In this document: positions 23,367 to 35,175 of the stretch, piece after piece | Numbering within the stretch: position 1 is the first letter of the stretch | Layout: each line of letters starts with the position of its first letter | NCBI GenBank assembly: GCA_037447655.1 | Contig: JBBHKE010002248.1 | Span: 88,896-152,895 of the forward strand | Length of the DNA stretch: 64,000 bases | Reading direction: 5' to 3' | Origin: Zygnema cylindricum | Lineage: Eukaryota > Streptophyta > Zygnematophyceae > Zygnematales > Zygnemataceae | Notes under the pieces: model-generated | Seen by the model: the letters and a program-made list of their open reading frames with translations, nothing else | Told to the model about the DNA's origin: nothing | Database searches by the model: none | Translations under genes and position numbers: made by a program

Positions 23367-24404
23367 TGCAATTCTGTGTCCTCCATTGGACTACAGAGTA
23401 CAAGAACCCTCTAGATAGTATTTAACTAACCCACTTTAAGCCACGACCACTTCTGCCCAAAAAAGCAAACAGACAATTTGACTGCACCCCTGTGCAGCCT
23501 GGACTCCCCTGAGTCCGTAGCAAAAGGAATCAGTGAAAATGGCCAACCAGCCGATAAGTTATGAGGCAGTAAAAATGCCAATTTGTTCAAACTCTCAAAG
23601 GGAGAGGTGACTAGCTACCAAAATTTTCTAACTCCTAATTCTCTCTAATAACTCCTTCTACTGAAGTACCGACCAATCAGATTACTGTATCGTACACAAA
23701 AAGTACTACTGCCGATGTACCTTTTGTACGGCCTATGTACGACAAGGCTATTAAGTGGACGCGTGTCCGCTTTTCACTCGTCCGTACGTTCCTCGAAATT
23801 CCTATGACCGAATGTCATCTCTCCACGTGGCTCCAGGTCATGCCACGTCACAAATCGCCAAAGTGACCACTCCGGGATTTTGGCGATGATGTGCGCCGTT
23901 GGATTTTATGCGAGACGCAATCTTAGCTGTAATAAATACTTGCGCGACATTTGTTCCGATGTCGAAATAAAATGCGTGGTATCCGTTTTGAATTAGCGTC
24001 GTACGACGTACTTTATATAACTGAATCTATATACGCCGTATACAATTCTAGTTAAATGAATTTTATCCACTCCAACTAAATATATATCTATCACATACCA
24101 TAGCAATTAGCATTGGTCCTAGTCTATTAGGATAAAGCTGACCGTTACCGGTCAACTTGACGAACCGCAGGTACCGGGATCAAATCTCTGGTCCGTAAAG
24201 TATAATTTTAGTAACCTACTAAAAATAGCTGTCTGTTGAACCAAGGCAGCCATGGATCAACCTCTCTCTCTTACCTTCAGTGACTACAACAAGTATGGGG
24301 GCTAGAGAGCGGAGATGGAGGCAGGCTGTCCGTCTTTTTTCTTTTCCATTTATAAAAACATATTTAAACCTAGAAAATACTCTAGAAATCTATAAATTTC
24401 AACA
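23367..24404 (-). repeat. 5' LTR of element B (1038 bp)
   Basis: It has the same length as the 3' copy and is nearly identical over its central part. The last 20 bases (minus-wise ATGGAGGACACAGAATTGCA, here with small changes) place an ATG in frame with Gag across the LTR end. Confidence 0.93.
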
Positions 24405-24409
24405 AAAGA

Positions 24410-24750
24410 GTATATGGCCTCTTGCTCTGCTGTAAAAGAATTGATGCGGGTAAAGTCTTTGCTTGGTGAGCTTGGTCACCTTAAGAGTGGTGTGCATAAA
24501 TTTTTTAGTGATAATCAGGTAGCAATCGCTATTTCTGCCAATTCTAAACATCATTTTAAAGCCAAACACATAGACATCAGACTCAGCTTTGTTAGAGAGA
24601 AAGTAGAAAACAAAATAATCAGTTTGGAGTACCAACCAAATTGTGAGATGGTAGCAAATATGACGACCAAACCTGTGCCTTCCCCCAAGCTAATTTTGTG
24701 CAGGGAGAAGTGTGGTTTGAAATTAAAGATTGACTAGAAAAAAAGGGGAG
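24410..24750 (+). pseudogene. RNase H tail of element A and polypurine tract
   Basis: The interrupted RNase H resumes with EYMASCSAVKELMRVKSLL, FSDNQVAIAI, KAKHIDIRLSFVREK and KPVPSPKLILCREKCGLK, ending in TAG at 24735. The tract AAAAAAGGGGAG (24739-24750) abuts the 3' LTR and would prime plus-strand synthesis. Confidence 0.92.
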
Positions 24751-25805
24751 TGTAGAAATTAATGGTCCATTTAAAGTATTTTCTAGGTCTAAATAGAAAT
24801 ATAGAAAGAAGCCGAGGCAGTCTACCTCTAACTTCTCTCTCTTACTCTCAAACTTGTCACAGTCACTAAGAAATTGGAGAGGGAGCTAGAGCCATGGTAA
24901 CCTAGGCTATCCAGAGGTTTACGGGTAATATATATTAGTTAGGGGTTTATTTAATAAAAGGTATGTGCCGGCCAAAGGATTCGATCCTGGTACGTACCGG
25001 TCCGCAGACAGCCGGTAGTCGGTATCCTTAGCCGTTAAGTCCTTAACCTAGTTTACGTACTATATGGTTTGATATTTAATTATACATTATCAAGTAAGAT
25101 AATTCATTTAACTGTAACTATTTACGGAATACATAGAGCGAGTAATGTAACAGTACGGATTACGGTACGGATAAGAAACCAATACCGTGCATTTATTTTT
25201 TTACTGAAATAAATACCGCGCATGTATTTATTACGTCTACGATTAAATGTGAATTTAATCGGACAGCCGGAATTAACAGAGAGATCGCGCAAGAGGATTT
25301 CGGCGGTTTGTGGTCATCGCCACATCAGATGACACGTGGCGGAATGACATTGGATCGCGCCATCTCCGAGGATTAAAGGATCGAATATGGACATACCACG
25401 TGTCGACATTTAGGCCATGTCGTACAATGGCAGTACAGAAAGTACACCGACAGCTGTACTTTTGTGTACGGAATTGTAATCTGATTGGCTCCGTACATCA
25501 GTAGATAGAGTCTGTGAGAGAGATAGGACTTAGAAAAATTAGGTGATAGGATCCTCTCTCCCAGAGAGCTTTAGTACAAAAGGTCAACTTTGACCCTCCA
25601 TAAATTACTGCTCAAGGGAGCAAATTCAAAGATTCTTTTTGTTATCGACTCAGGAGAGTCTTGTCTTAACAGGGGTGAAAGTGGTCACATTTATTGTCTG
25701 CCAAGGTGGCAGTTGGTTTTGCTGAAACACAAAGGGGTTAGGGTTATCTTAGAGGCTTCTTGGAAGCTGTCCACTCTGAGGACTTATGGAGGTCTCAGAG
25801 TTTCA
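24751..25805 (+). repeat. 3' LTR of element A (1055 bp)
   Basis: It begins TGTAGAAATTAATGG and ends ...GAGTTTCA, followed by AGTTT. It retains ATGGAGGTCTCAGAGTTTCA at its end, the LTR-borne Gag start. The tRNA-like block is at 24955-25045, including GGATTCGATCC. Confidence 0.93.
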
Positions 25806-26032
25806 AGTTTGTATAAATTGGCATCTTTGCCACCTCATAGCTTATCTGCTAGTTGGTCGTTTTCAGTGATTCTTTTTGCTATGGACTCAAGGGAATCCAC
25901 ACTACAAAAAGATGCATTCGGGCGGTCAATTTGTATGCTTGGGCATCAGTGGTTGTGGCTAAAAGAGGGTTAGTTAAAAATTACCTAGAGGCTTCCTAAA
26001 TTTTGTAGTCATATGGAGGACACAGAATTGCA
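25806..26032 (+). repeat. LTR of element C, last segment
   Basis: After the AGTTT duplication of element A the B-type LTR resumes (GTATAAATTGGCATC...) and ends ATGGAGGACACAGAATTGCA (26013-26032). What follows is not a primer-binding site but the tail of an F-family LTR, so element C had inserted into element F. Confidence 0.85.
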
Positions 26033-26133
26033 GGCGGCACTTATTTAGTGGGAAAGTGAAAAGGGAAAATATTATCCTAGAGGCTTTACATAGGCTTCTC
26101 ATTTTGTGGGTTAATAGAGACCACAAAATTTCA

Positions 26134-26148
26134 GGTTATGGGCCCACC
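26134..26148 (+). promoter_or_regulatory. Primer-binding site of element F
   Basis: GGTTATGGGCCCACC, the canonical form of the site in this window. Confidence 0.85.
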
Positions 26149-28860
26149 CTCTAGGGTACCCATAATTAATGGATCAGACTTTCTTTATTGGGAAATAATG
26201 ATGGAGGGATAACTTTTTCACAAGCACCTATAGGGCATAGTGTCCGGGCAAATTCGATTTCCACCTCCACCTGGGTTTGGAGGTACATGTTTTTTTGCTA
26301 CCTCCACCACCACAGTCACCATAACGAACGATAACAAGGAACGGGAGAAAATAATCATGGAAGGAGAAAAGAGAGGAGTTGCTTCTCGAGGGACTACATT
26401 GTCAAGGACGATATCGACAGCAGTACCACTAGCAAAGGTGACAGGGAGTCAAACAGAACAATCAAAATATGAAAATTGGAACTATAAGGACAAGTAGGCT
26501 AAGCTCTTAATTCTCAAACATGTAGTGAATGGTATTGCCATTCCCCTTATGCATGTTAGATCTTCCTTTCAGATTTTGGGTATCTCTTGTAAACAAATAT
26601 ACAAGTGGGTCATTCCAGCACCAACAATTGGCAAAAAATATGATTTCAGCTTATACTTACAAGGGAGGAAGTATGAATGATTATTGCAATGACTTAGGAA
26701 TATTATTTAGAGAACTTGAGAGCACATCTAACTCATAGTCACAAAGACAAAAAGTAAATACAATGATAACAAAACTACCTGAAGAGTTTGAGAATATCAT
26801 TAATCATTTGCAGGATCAAGGTGATAGCTATTGGAATTGAGATGGTATAGTGGGGATGATTTTAATGAAAGATTGCACTATAGAACTTAGGAGAGGAAGT
26901 CCGAGTGTTCAAGCATTGGCTGCAGGATATGATTGGCGGAAGCGTGATGAGGAAAAGGGTAGGATCCTTATCGAAACTTTGGAGGAAAATGACAAAGAGG
27001 TGGCGGATTTGATCGACAAGGGAGAGGAGCTCTTCGAGGTGGACTATGTCACTTCTACAAGAAACCGGGACATTATATGGCAGATTGTGTCAAGCTTGCA
27101 AATCTCTGACTGAAAGATGGACAAGGTTCCTCAAGAGATGGAGGATAGAAAAAGTCTTTTCTGACTCAAGCTCATGACGAGGAAGAAGATGAAGTAACCG
27201 AACCGGAATAGGAGCTTGAGGAGCTTCTTCTTAAACCAAAAAACCATAGAGAAGCATGCAGACATTCTACAAAGAGAAAAGTGTGTTTTCGGAGGTAAGA
27301 GGGATCCACTTGAGAATGGGTGGATCATAGACTCAGGGGCCTCAATGCATATGTGCAAAGATAAGAGGTGGTTTACTAAATTAAGAAAAATTCCAACAGT
27401 TGAGATAGAGTATGGAGATGGTAGAGTAGAAACCACCAATCTTGTTGGATCGATTGATTTAAAAGATATAGTTGATGGAAAGGCTTAAATTGTAACACTC
27501 TCAGATGTTCTTTACATTTCACATTTTAGCTATAATTTAGTCTCTACAGCTGTTCTAGATGAAAAAGAGTACGAAACAAGAACTAAGAAAAGAATCTTCA
27601 CAGCTAGCTTTGATAATGAGGCTTATTTCATAGCTGAAAAGGGTAGTCAAGGAATGTTCAAAATTGTAATTTGCAATGAAAAGAGTGTTCTCTACTTGTG
27701 TGGAAGTGATATGATACTTTGGCACAAGAGGTTGGGGCATGTGAATCTAGATAGATTAAAGAAAATGAAGAAAATTGAAATAGTGGATGGAATTGAGTTT
27801 GGAGATGATGAGACCTTAGATGATTGTAGTGGATGTGCCCAAGGGAAGATTCATAGACTCCCATTTTCAAAGGCATCCACATTTAGAAAAGAGAAAGTAT
27901 TAGATCTAGTTCACACTGATGTTTGGGGACCAGCTAGATATGCTTCACATGGGGGGGAAAGATGGATGCTAACCTTTACAGATGATTGGTCTACATACAC
28001 TAAGGTATATTTTCTTAGACATAAGTCAGGGGTACTAAGATGTTAATACAAAGTATGGAGTGGAAAATTACATGAAACCTCAATAAAAGAGATAAAAAGT
28101 GATAATGGGAAAGAATACATCTCAAAGGAATATGAAAAATTTCTTAAAAAGAAGAAATCCATCATGAGAAAAATGTTCCTTATAATCCAGAACAAAATGG
28201 AGTAGCAGCAAGAGTGAATAGAACTTTAGGATATATGTCCAAAAGTATGCTAACTGATTAAAGAATAAGATTGTAGTTTTGGGTTGAGTCTATGAACTAT
28301 GCTAACTTCCTCAAAAATAGAGTGTTAACTTTGGCAAATAAAGAGAAAACTCTGTATGAAAGGTGGACCGAAAGAAAACCAGATCTGTCTAGTTTGAGAG
28401 TGTTTGGAAGTAAAGTCTACACTTCGGATTCCAATAAGACTAAATGATAGTTGGAGGGAAGAGGGAAACCAGGATATCTTAAAGGATATGATAAAAGCAC
28501 AAAGGGATATCGAGTGTGTGACTGGAAAAAGAGAGATATCATTTTGGTAAAACACAAAGTCGTGATGAATGAAGTAAAGTCTATTGATCCATTCAAATAT
28601 AACAAAGAAGTCAAAATCAGATTTGAACCGGGTCATTTTTCTAACTTTGACTTTGGAAATGAAGAGAAGGAAGACGGGGAGAAGGAAAAAAATTGCAAAT
28701 ATACCAAAGGAGAGGGACGGAAATACAACATCTGAGGAAACGCCACAAAACGAAGTGGAAACCGACGAGGAACTTGATCAAACACTAGAATTGGAAGATA
28801 GGGGAGTTGAAAATATTCTTAAACGAAACTTGAGGATGCATTCTATACCGGCGTTAGATT
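26134..28860 (+). pseudogene. Gag, protease and integrase of element F (decayed)
   Basis: The Gag head MGPPSRVPIINGSDFLYWE begins inside the primer-binding site. It is followed by QALAAGYDWRKRD, a frameshifted knuckle near 27060, and a protease site WIIDSGASMHMC near 27320. The zinc module ILWHKRLGHVNLDRLKKMKK lies near 27715, and CSGCAQGKIHRLPF near 27830. VHTDVWGP is near 27910. The remaining integrase core at 28075-28300 is broken by frameshifts and stops (28045, 28260, 28275, 28446). An acidic linker ends at 28860. Confidence 0.88.
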
Positions 28861-28922
28861 AAAGAGGAAGAATAAGTAGTAAACGACTTCAAGAAAAACA
28901 AGTAAATAACCAACTCACAAAG

Positions 28923-30566
28923 ATGTCTCACCCAGATGAACCTCAGATATACTTAGAGGCCATAAATACCCCTGAAAGCCGCCGCTGGATCACTACCATC
29001 AATGAAGAAATGGCTTCCATCATGGAAGCCAATACATGGGAGTTGGTAGAATGTCCACCGGACAAAAAACCGATTGGATGTAAATGGGTTTTTAAGCTTA
29101 AACTAAACCTAGATAATATCATTCAAAGATTTAAAACAAGGTTGGTTGCTAAAGGTTATACTCAGAAAGAAAGAATAGACTATGAAGAAACCTTTGCACC
29201 GGTATTCAGATTTCCCTCTGTAAGAATCCTTTTAAGTTTAGCCACAACACTGGATATAGAAATACACCATATGGATATTAAGACCGCCTTCTTACGCAGA
29301 GAGTTGGAAGAAAAAATTTACATGAGGCAATCGGAAGGATTGGTGGAAAGTGGAAAAGAAAGCAAGGTGTGCAAACTGATAAAATCACTTTATGGCCTTA
29401 AGCAAGCCACGCGACAATGGAACATAAAATTGGACGAATTTTTGACAAGTTTGGGATACATTAGAATAAATTGATATCACTCCATATATATAATTGAGGA
29501 TGAAAATAGAGTGATATTTATTGCCATTTATTTTGAGGATTTGTTACTCTTGAGAAAGTCTTTAGTTAAAATTAACAAACTCAAACAAGATCTGAGAAGT
29601 CGGTTTAACATGAAAGATCTCGGCGAAGCAAAATACATTTTGGGGATTCAAATGGAGAGGGATACAAGGAATAGAATTATAAGACTCACTCAGAAAGAAG
29701 TTATCGGTAACATGCTAGAAAAGTTTTAGATGGAGAAAGCAAATGGGTGTACCACTCCTATGGATCCAAAAAAAGTATCGGATGGAGTGAAGAGAGAGTG
29801 ATATTGATTTAGAATGATGAGATGGATGAGGAAGAAAAGAGGTTTATGGGAGGAATTCTTTATCGGCAAATTGTAGGCAGTTTAATTTACTTTATGAATT
29901 GTACACGTCCAAACATAGCAAATTATGAATTGTACACGTCCAAACATAGCTGCGGCTCTAGTTGTTCTCAGTAGAAGTCTAAATGAACCTAGGAAAAGAG
30001 ATTTAGAAGCAGCCAAAAGAGTGATAAGATATTTGGTGGGAACAAGGGAATTATGGTTGCATTTGGGAGGGGAGCACATTGACATCACCACTTGGAGTGA
30101 TGCCAGTTATGGGGATGTGCCTTTGAGACGATGTACAACGGGATATGTGTTGCAAATTGGATCTGGTGCATGTTGTTCGAATAGCTAATAGTACAAAGTA
30201 GTTGCTCAGTCCACTATGGAGGCTGAATACATGGCTTCCAATGCTGCTACTAAAGAATTAATGTGGGTAGAATTCCTACTCGAAGAACTTGTGTTCATGA
30301 AATTTGGGACTCATAATGTTTTTTGTGATAATCAAGTTGCTATCTCTATCGCAGCTAATCCAAAACACCATTTCAAAGATAACATATGGATATAAGACTA
30401 AGCTTTGTCAGAGAAGAAGGTTGAGAATAAAATAAATAAAATGGTTCATCAAAGTGATAAAGAGATGATTGCAGACATGATGACAAAATCGGTACCTTTT
30501 TTAAAATTAAAATCCTGCAGAGAAAATTGTGGACTTCAATTAAAAAATGACTAAAAATTAAGGGGA
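28923..30566 (+). pseudogene. Reverse transcriptase and RNase H of element F
   Basis: A 183-codon frame (28923-29474) holds the N-terminal RT: GCKWVFKLKLN, YTQKERIDYEETFAPV, MDIKTAFL. It stops at 29472 just before the catalytic site. In the next piece the YVDD position reads YFEDLL, so the active-site Asp is altered. RNase H follows (WSDASYGDVPLRRCTTGY near 30095, then stops at 30186). The purine tract AAGGGGAG ends at 30567. A short repeat of AATTATGAATTGTACACGTCC occurs near 29895-29950. Confidence 0.88.
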
Positions 30567-30567
30567 G

Positions 30568-30616
30568 TGTTGAAAAGAATTAATTAATATTCACTTCTTA
30601 ATTTAGACTTTAAAGT

Positions 30617-30663
<47 letters not shown>

Positions 30664-31506
30664 CTATGTCTACCGCCATAGTTAGAAAGAAACAAGCAGA
30701 CACGCAGATAGATTTATAGATTACCAAAATAATGCATTTAACCAAATTTGAACCAAGGTCTACTATGAACACCATAGCGTGCGCCTTATCTATTATGGCG
30801 TTGACGAAACGATACACGTTTATAGTTCGGTATTTTATTAAAATGTTATTAAACGTCACTTTAACTCAAACATACCAAAATTGACAAAAAGGCATCTATA
30901 AACAAACGACGCTCGCGGACGCGAATCTAACCGTGTAAAATACATGATCGCACAGACATCGTCGGCCCCGCCAAACCCAAAAGAATCTTAGGCGGCTTTC
31001 AAACATAGCGGCGCGGTGTGCCACGTGGCGCCACATCATTGGACGCCGGAAAGGATGGGAGGAGGAACTATGGCTCCCATGTTGACAAGTGTCAACCATA
31101 AGGCCATATTGTACAATGTCCGTACAAGAAGTACAATCGGCCACTATTTCTACTTGTACTATACTCCCTTTTAATTGGCCTAGGGTAGAGTAGTACGTAG
31201 TTGTGAGTAGGAGTTATGGGACTTAGCGTGTTTGAGGCGCCTCTCTCCAGGTGACCTTTTGTATTTATAGGCCATCTTTGGCCAGCCATAACTTATTGCT
31301 TAGGGGATTACTGCTCAGGGGAGCAAATTCAATGATTCTTTTTGCATTTGACTTAGGGGAGTCTCGACCTCACATGTGTGAGGGGGTCGGAATATTTGTG
31401 TGCGTGAGCGACACTTATTCAGTGGGAAAGTGAAAGGGGCAAATTTCATCCTAGAGGCTTTACATAGGTTGCTCATTTTGTGGGTTAATGGATACCAGAG
31501 AATTTT
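30568..31506 (+). repeat. LTR of family F between elements F and G
   Basis: It starts TGTTGAAAAGAATTAATT. It contains a (GA)n run (30618-30660), the antisense tRNA-like block (30725-30800), a CCACGTGGCGCCACATCATT G-box (31022) and a TTGTATTTATAG TATA-like element (31259). It ends abruptly at GAATTTT, fused to integrase sequence of element G. Confidence 0.88.
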
Positions 31507-34164
31507 AGAAGAGAGAAAGTATTAGATCTAGTTAACAATTATGTTTAGGGACCAGCTAGGTATGCTTGAAATGGGGGGAAAAGATGGATGCTAACAATTA
31601 TAGATGATTGGTCTAGATACACTAAGCTATACTTTCTTAAACATAAGTCATAGGTACTAAGATGTTTAAAGGAATACAAAGTATAGAGTGAAAAACTACA
31701 TGAAACCTCAATAAAAAAGATAAGAAGTGATAATGGGAAAGAATACACCTCAAGGGAATTTGAAGAATTTCTGCCAAAAGAAGGAACCCATCATGAGAAA
31801 TCAGTTCCTTATAATTTGAATCAGAATGGAGTTGCATAAAGAGTAAATAAAACTTTAGGAGATATGTGTAGAAGTATGCTAACTGATAAAAGGGTAGGAT
31901 TGTAGTTTTAGGCTAAGTCTTTCAACTACGCTTACTTCATCAAAAATAGAGTCCTTCTTCAAAAAATAAGGAGGAAACTCCGTATAAAAGGTGGATGGGA
32001 AGAAAACCTAATTTGTCTAATTAGAGAGTGTTTCGAAGTCAAGTCTACAGTTTGGATTCTGATGAAACTAAATGGTAGTTAGAGAGAAGAGGCAATCTAA
32101 GATATCTTGTAGGATATGATAGAGAACAAAAGGATATCGAGTGTATGACTTGAAAAAAAGAGCTATCATTTAGGTGAAACACTTAGTGGTGATGAATGAA
32201 GTAAAGTCTATTGATCTATTCAAATATAACAAATTAGTAAAAATCAGATTTGAATCGGGTCAGTATTTTGACTTTGACTTTGGAAACGAAAAGAAGGAAG
32301 ACTGGGAGAAGGAAAAATCTGCAGATGTTTTAAAAGAGAGGGACGAAAAGACAACATCCGAGGGAACACCACAATAGGAAGTGGAAACTGATGAGGAACT
32401 TGATCAAACACCGGAATTGGAAGATAAAGAGATGAATATCTTTCTAAACAAAACCCGAGGATGCCTCCCATACCGCATCAAATTTTGAAAGAGGAAGAAG
32501 AAGTTGTAAACAGCTTCAAGAAAGACAAGTTAATAATCATCTTACAAAGATGTCTCACCCAGAAGAACCTCAGACACACTTAGAGGCCATAAATACCCCA
32601 AAAAGCAACCGGTCGATCACAACCATCAATGAAAAAATGGCCTCTATCATAGAAGCCAATACATGGGAGTTGGTAGATTATCCACCTGACAGAAAATCGA
32701 TTAGATGTAAGTGGGTTTTTAAACTTAAACTAAATCCATATTATACCATTGAGAGATAAAAAGCTAGGTTGGTTGCTAAAGGTTATACTCAAAAAGAAGG
32801 AGTAGACTATGAAAAAACCTTTGCATTTGTATTCAGATTCCGTTTTTTCAAAATCCTCTTAAGTTTAGCCACAGCATAGGATATGGAAACACACCCGATA
32901 GATATTAAGACCGCCATCTTATATAGAGAGTTAGAAGAAGAAATCAACATGAGTCAACCGGAATGATTCGTGGAAAGTGGAGAAGAAAGCAAGGTATGCA
33001 AACTGATAAAATCACTTTAAAGCCTTAAACAGGCTCCGCGACAATGGAACATAAAGTTAGACGATTTTTTGACCAATTTGAGGTAAATCAGAATTAGTTC
33101 AAATCACTCCATATATCTATTTGAGGATGAGAATGGAGTGATATTTATTGTTATCTACGTTGATGATTTGTTAGGCTTAAGCAAGTCCTTAGATAAGATT
33201 AACAAACTAAAATAGGATATGAGAAGTCGGTTTGACATGAAAGATCACGGCGAAGCAAAGTGCATTTTGGAAATTCAAATTGAGAGCGATAGGGGGATTA
33301 GAATTATAAGACTCACTCAAAAACAAGTTATCGCTAATATGCTAGAAAAGTTTCAGATGGAGAAAGCAAATGGATGTACCACTCCCTTGGATATGAAAAA
33401 AAGTGTTGGAGGGGAGTGAGGAGGGAGGAATATTGATTTTGAATGATGAGATGGATGAGGAAGAAAATAGGTTTATAAAAAGGATTTCTTATCAGCATAT
33501 TGTATGCAATTTAGTTTACTCTATGAACTCTACACGTCCGGACATAGTTGCAGCTATTGGTGTCCTCAGTAGAAGTCTAAATGAACATAAGAAAAGGACT
33601 GGAAAGCAGCCAAAAGAGAGATGAGATATTTAGTGGGAACAAGGGAATTGTGGTTGCATTTGGGAAGGGAGCACACTGACATCACTACTTGGAGCGATGC
33701 AAGTTATGGGGATGTGCCTTTAAGGCGATATACAACTCGATATGTGTTGCAAATTCTATCTAGTGCATGGTGTTGGAGTAGCAAACAACAGAAAGTAGTT
33801 GCTCAGTCCACTATGGAGGTTAAGTACATGGCTTCCTGTGTTGCCACCAACAAATTAATGTGGGTAAAATTTCTTCTTAAAGAACTTGGGTTTATGAACT
33901 TTGGAACTCAAAATGTCTTCTGTGATAATTAAGTTGCTATCTCTATTGAAGCTAACCCAAAATACCATTTCAAAGCTAAACATATGGATATCAAACTAAG
34001 CTTTGTCAAAGAGAAGGTTGAGAATAAAATAAGTAAACTGATTCATAAAAGTGATAAAGAGATGATTCCAGATATGATGACAAAACCAGTGCCTTCCCCT
34101 AGGTTGATTTATTGCTGAGAAATTTGTGGACTTAAATTAAATGTTGTCTAAGGATTAAAAGGAG
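31503..34164 (+). pseudogene. Copia element G, integrase to RNase H
   Basis: It starts in mid-integrase (REKVLDLVNNYV..) with no Gag or protease. It continues through the linker (frame 32174-32377), RT N-terminus (32550-32759), RT core (YVDDLLGLSKS near 33155), frame 33219-33419 and RNase H (33621-33932), ending at a weak purine tract (TAAAAGGAG). Stops are dense, about one per 100-150 bases, so it is older or less constrained than element A. It is very similar to the 37495-38801 copy. Confidence 0.85.
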
Positions 34165-35175
34165 TGTTGAAAAAAAGTAATTAGTATTCACTTCTTAATT
34201 TATAATTTAGAGACAAGAGAGAGAGATAGTCACCATGGCTGCCCCCATAGTCATAAAGAAACAAGAAAACGCAAAACAGACTGATAGATGACCAAAATGA
34301 TGCCCTGGACCGGATTTGAACCTAGGTGTGCCAAAGACTCATAATCATACGCCTATTCCATTAAGGCGTCAACAAAACGATACACGTATATGGTTTGATA
34401 TCTAATTAAAGAGTTACGCGACGTCACTTTCACTAAAATATACCAAATTGACAAAACGGCATATATAGACAACGGCGTTCGCGGACGCGAAATCTAACCA
34501 TGTAAAATATATGATCGGATGGACCTCGAAGTCGCCGCCAAACCCGCATGAATCTTTGGTGGCTTTTGGACATTGCGGCCCGTTGTGCCACGTGGCGCCA
34601 TATCCATGGACGATGGAAAAGATGGGAGGATGAACGATGGCTCCTAAACTGACAAGTGTCAACCAGAAGGCCATGTTGCACAATAGCTGTACAATAAGTA
34701 CAATCGACCACTGTACCTTCATGTATTATACACTTTTTTGTTTGGTCTAGGGTACAGTAGTAGGTAGTTGTGAGTAGGAGTTTAGGAATTTAGCGTGTTT
34801 GAGACGCCTCTCTCTAGGTGACCTTTTGTATTTATAGGTCATCTTTGGCCAGCCACATAACTTTTTGTTCAAAGGAGCAAATTGAGTGATTCTTTTTGCT
34901 TTTGAATCAGGGGAATCTTGTCCTCACATAGATGAGGGTGGTTAGAGTATTTAGGTGCCTAGGTGGCACTTAATTAGTTGGAAAAGGGAAGGGGCAAATA
35001 TTATTCTAGTGGATTTACATAGGCTGCTCTTTCTGTGGGACAATGTAGACCACATAATTTAAGTTGCCTGCTAAGGTGGCATTTACTTTTGTGGAAATTG
35101 AAGTGAGTGAAGGCTATCCTAAAGGCTTAATCTAAGCTGCACATTTTGTAACACTATGGAGTCTACAGAATTTGA
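34165..35175 (+). repeat. LTR of family F shared by elements G and H (1011 bp)
   Basis: It starts TGTTGAAAAAAAGTAATTAG and ends ATGGAGTCTACAGAATTTGA, with the final CA mutated to GA. RNase H of element G lies before it and a primer-binding site with a Gag head after it, so one LTR serves as 3' LTR of element G and 5' LTR of H. The clearest tRNA-like block is here (34290-34370). Confidence 0.88.

Larger units (their letters stand above)
17664..24404 (-). mobile_element. Complete copia element B nested in the RNase H of element A
   Basis: A 6741-bp element on the minus strand. Both LTRs are exactly 1038 bp (23367-24404 is 5', 17664-18701 is 3'), each TG...CA. Flanks are GAAGA (17659-17663) and AAAGA (24405-24409), a 5-bp duplication with one mismatch. 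Removing it restores the RNase H reading of element A (STMEE-EYMAS). Confidence 0.95.
12598..25805 (+). mobile_element. Complete copia element A, interrupted by element B
   Basis: The 5' LTR is 12598-13652 and the 3' LTR 24751-25805, both exactly 1055 bp. AGTTT flanks the element at 12593-12597 and 25806-25810. Without the nested element B the internal region is about 4.4 kb. It lies inside an older B-family LTR. Confidence 0.95.
26033..31506 (+). mobile_element. Copia element F
   Basis: It has the tail of a 5' LTR (26033-26133, cut by element C), a primer-binding site, an internal region (26134-30567) and a 3' LTR (30568-about 31506). Members of this family follow head to tail up to 40.3 kb. 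Confidence 0.88.
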
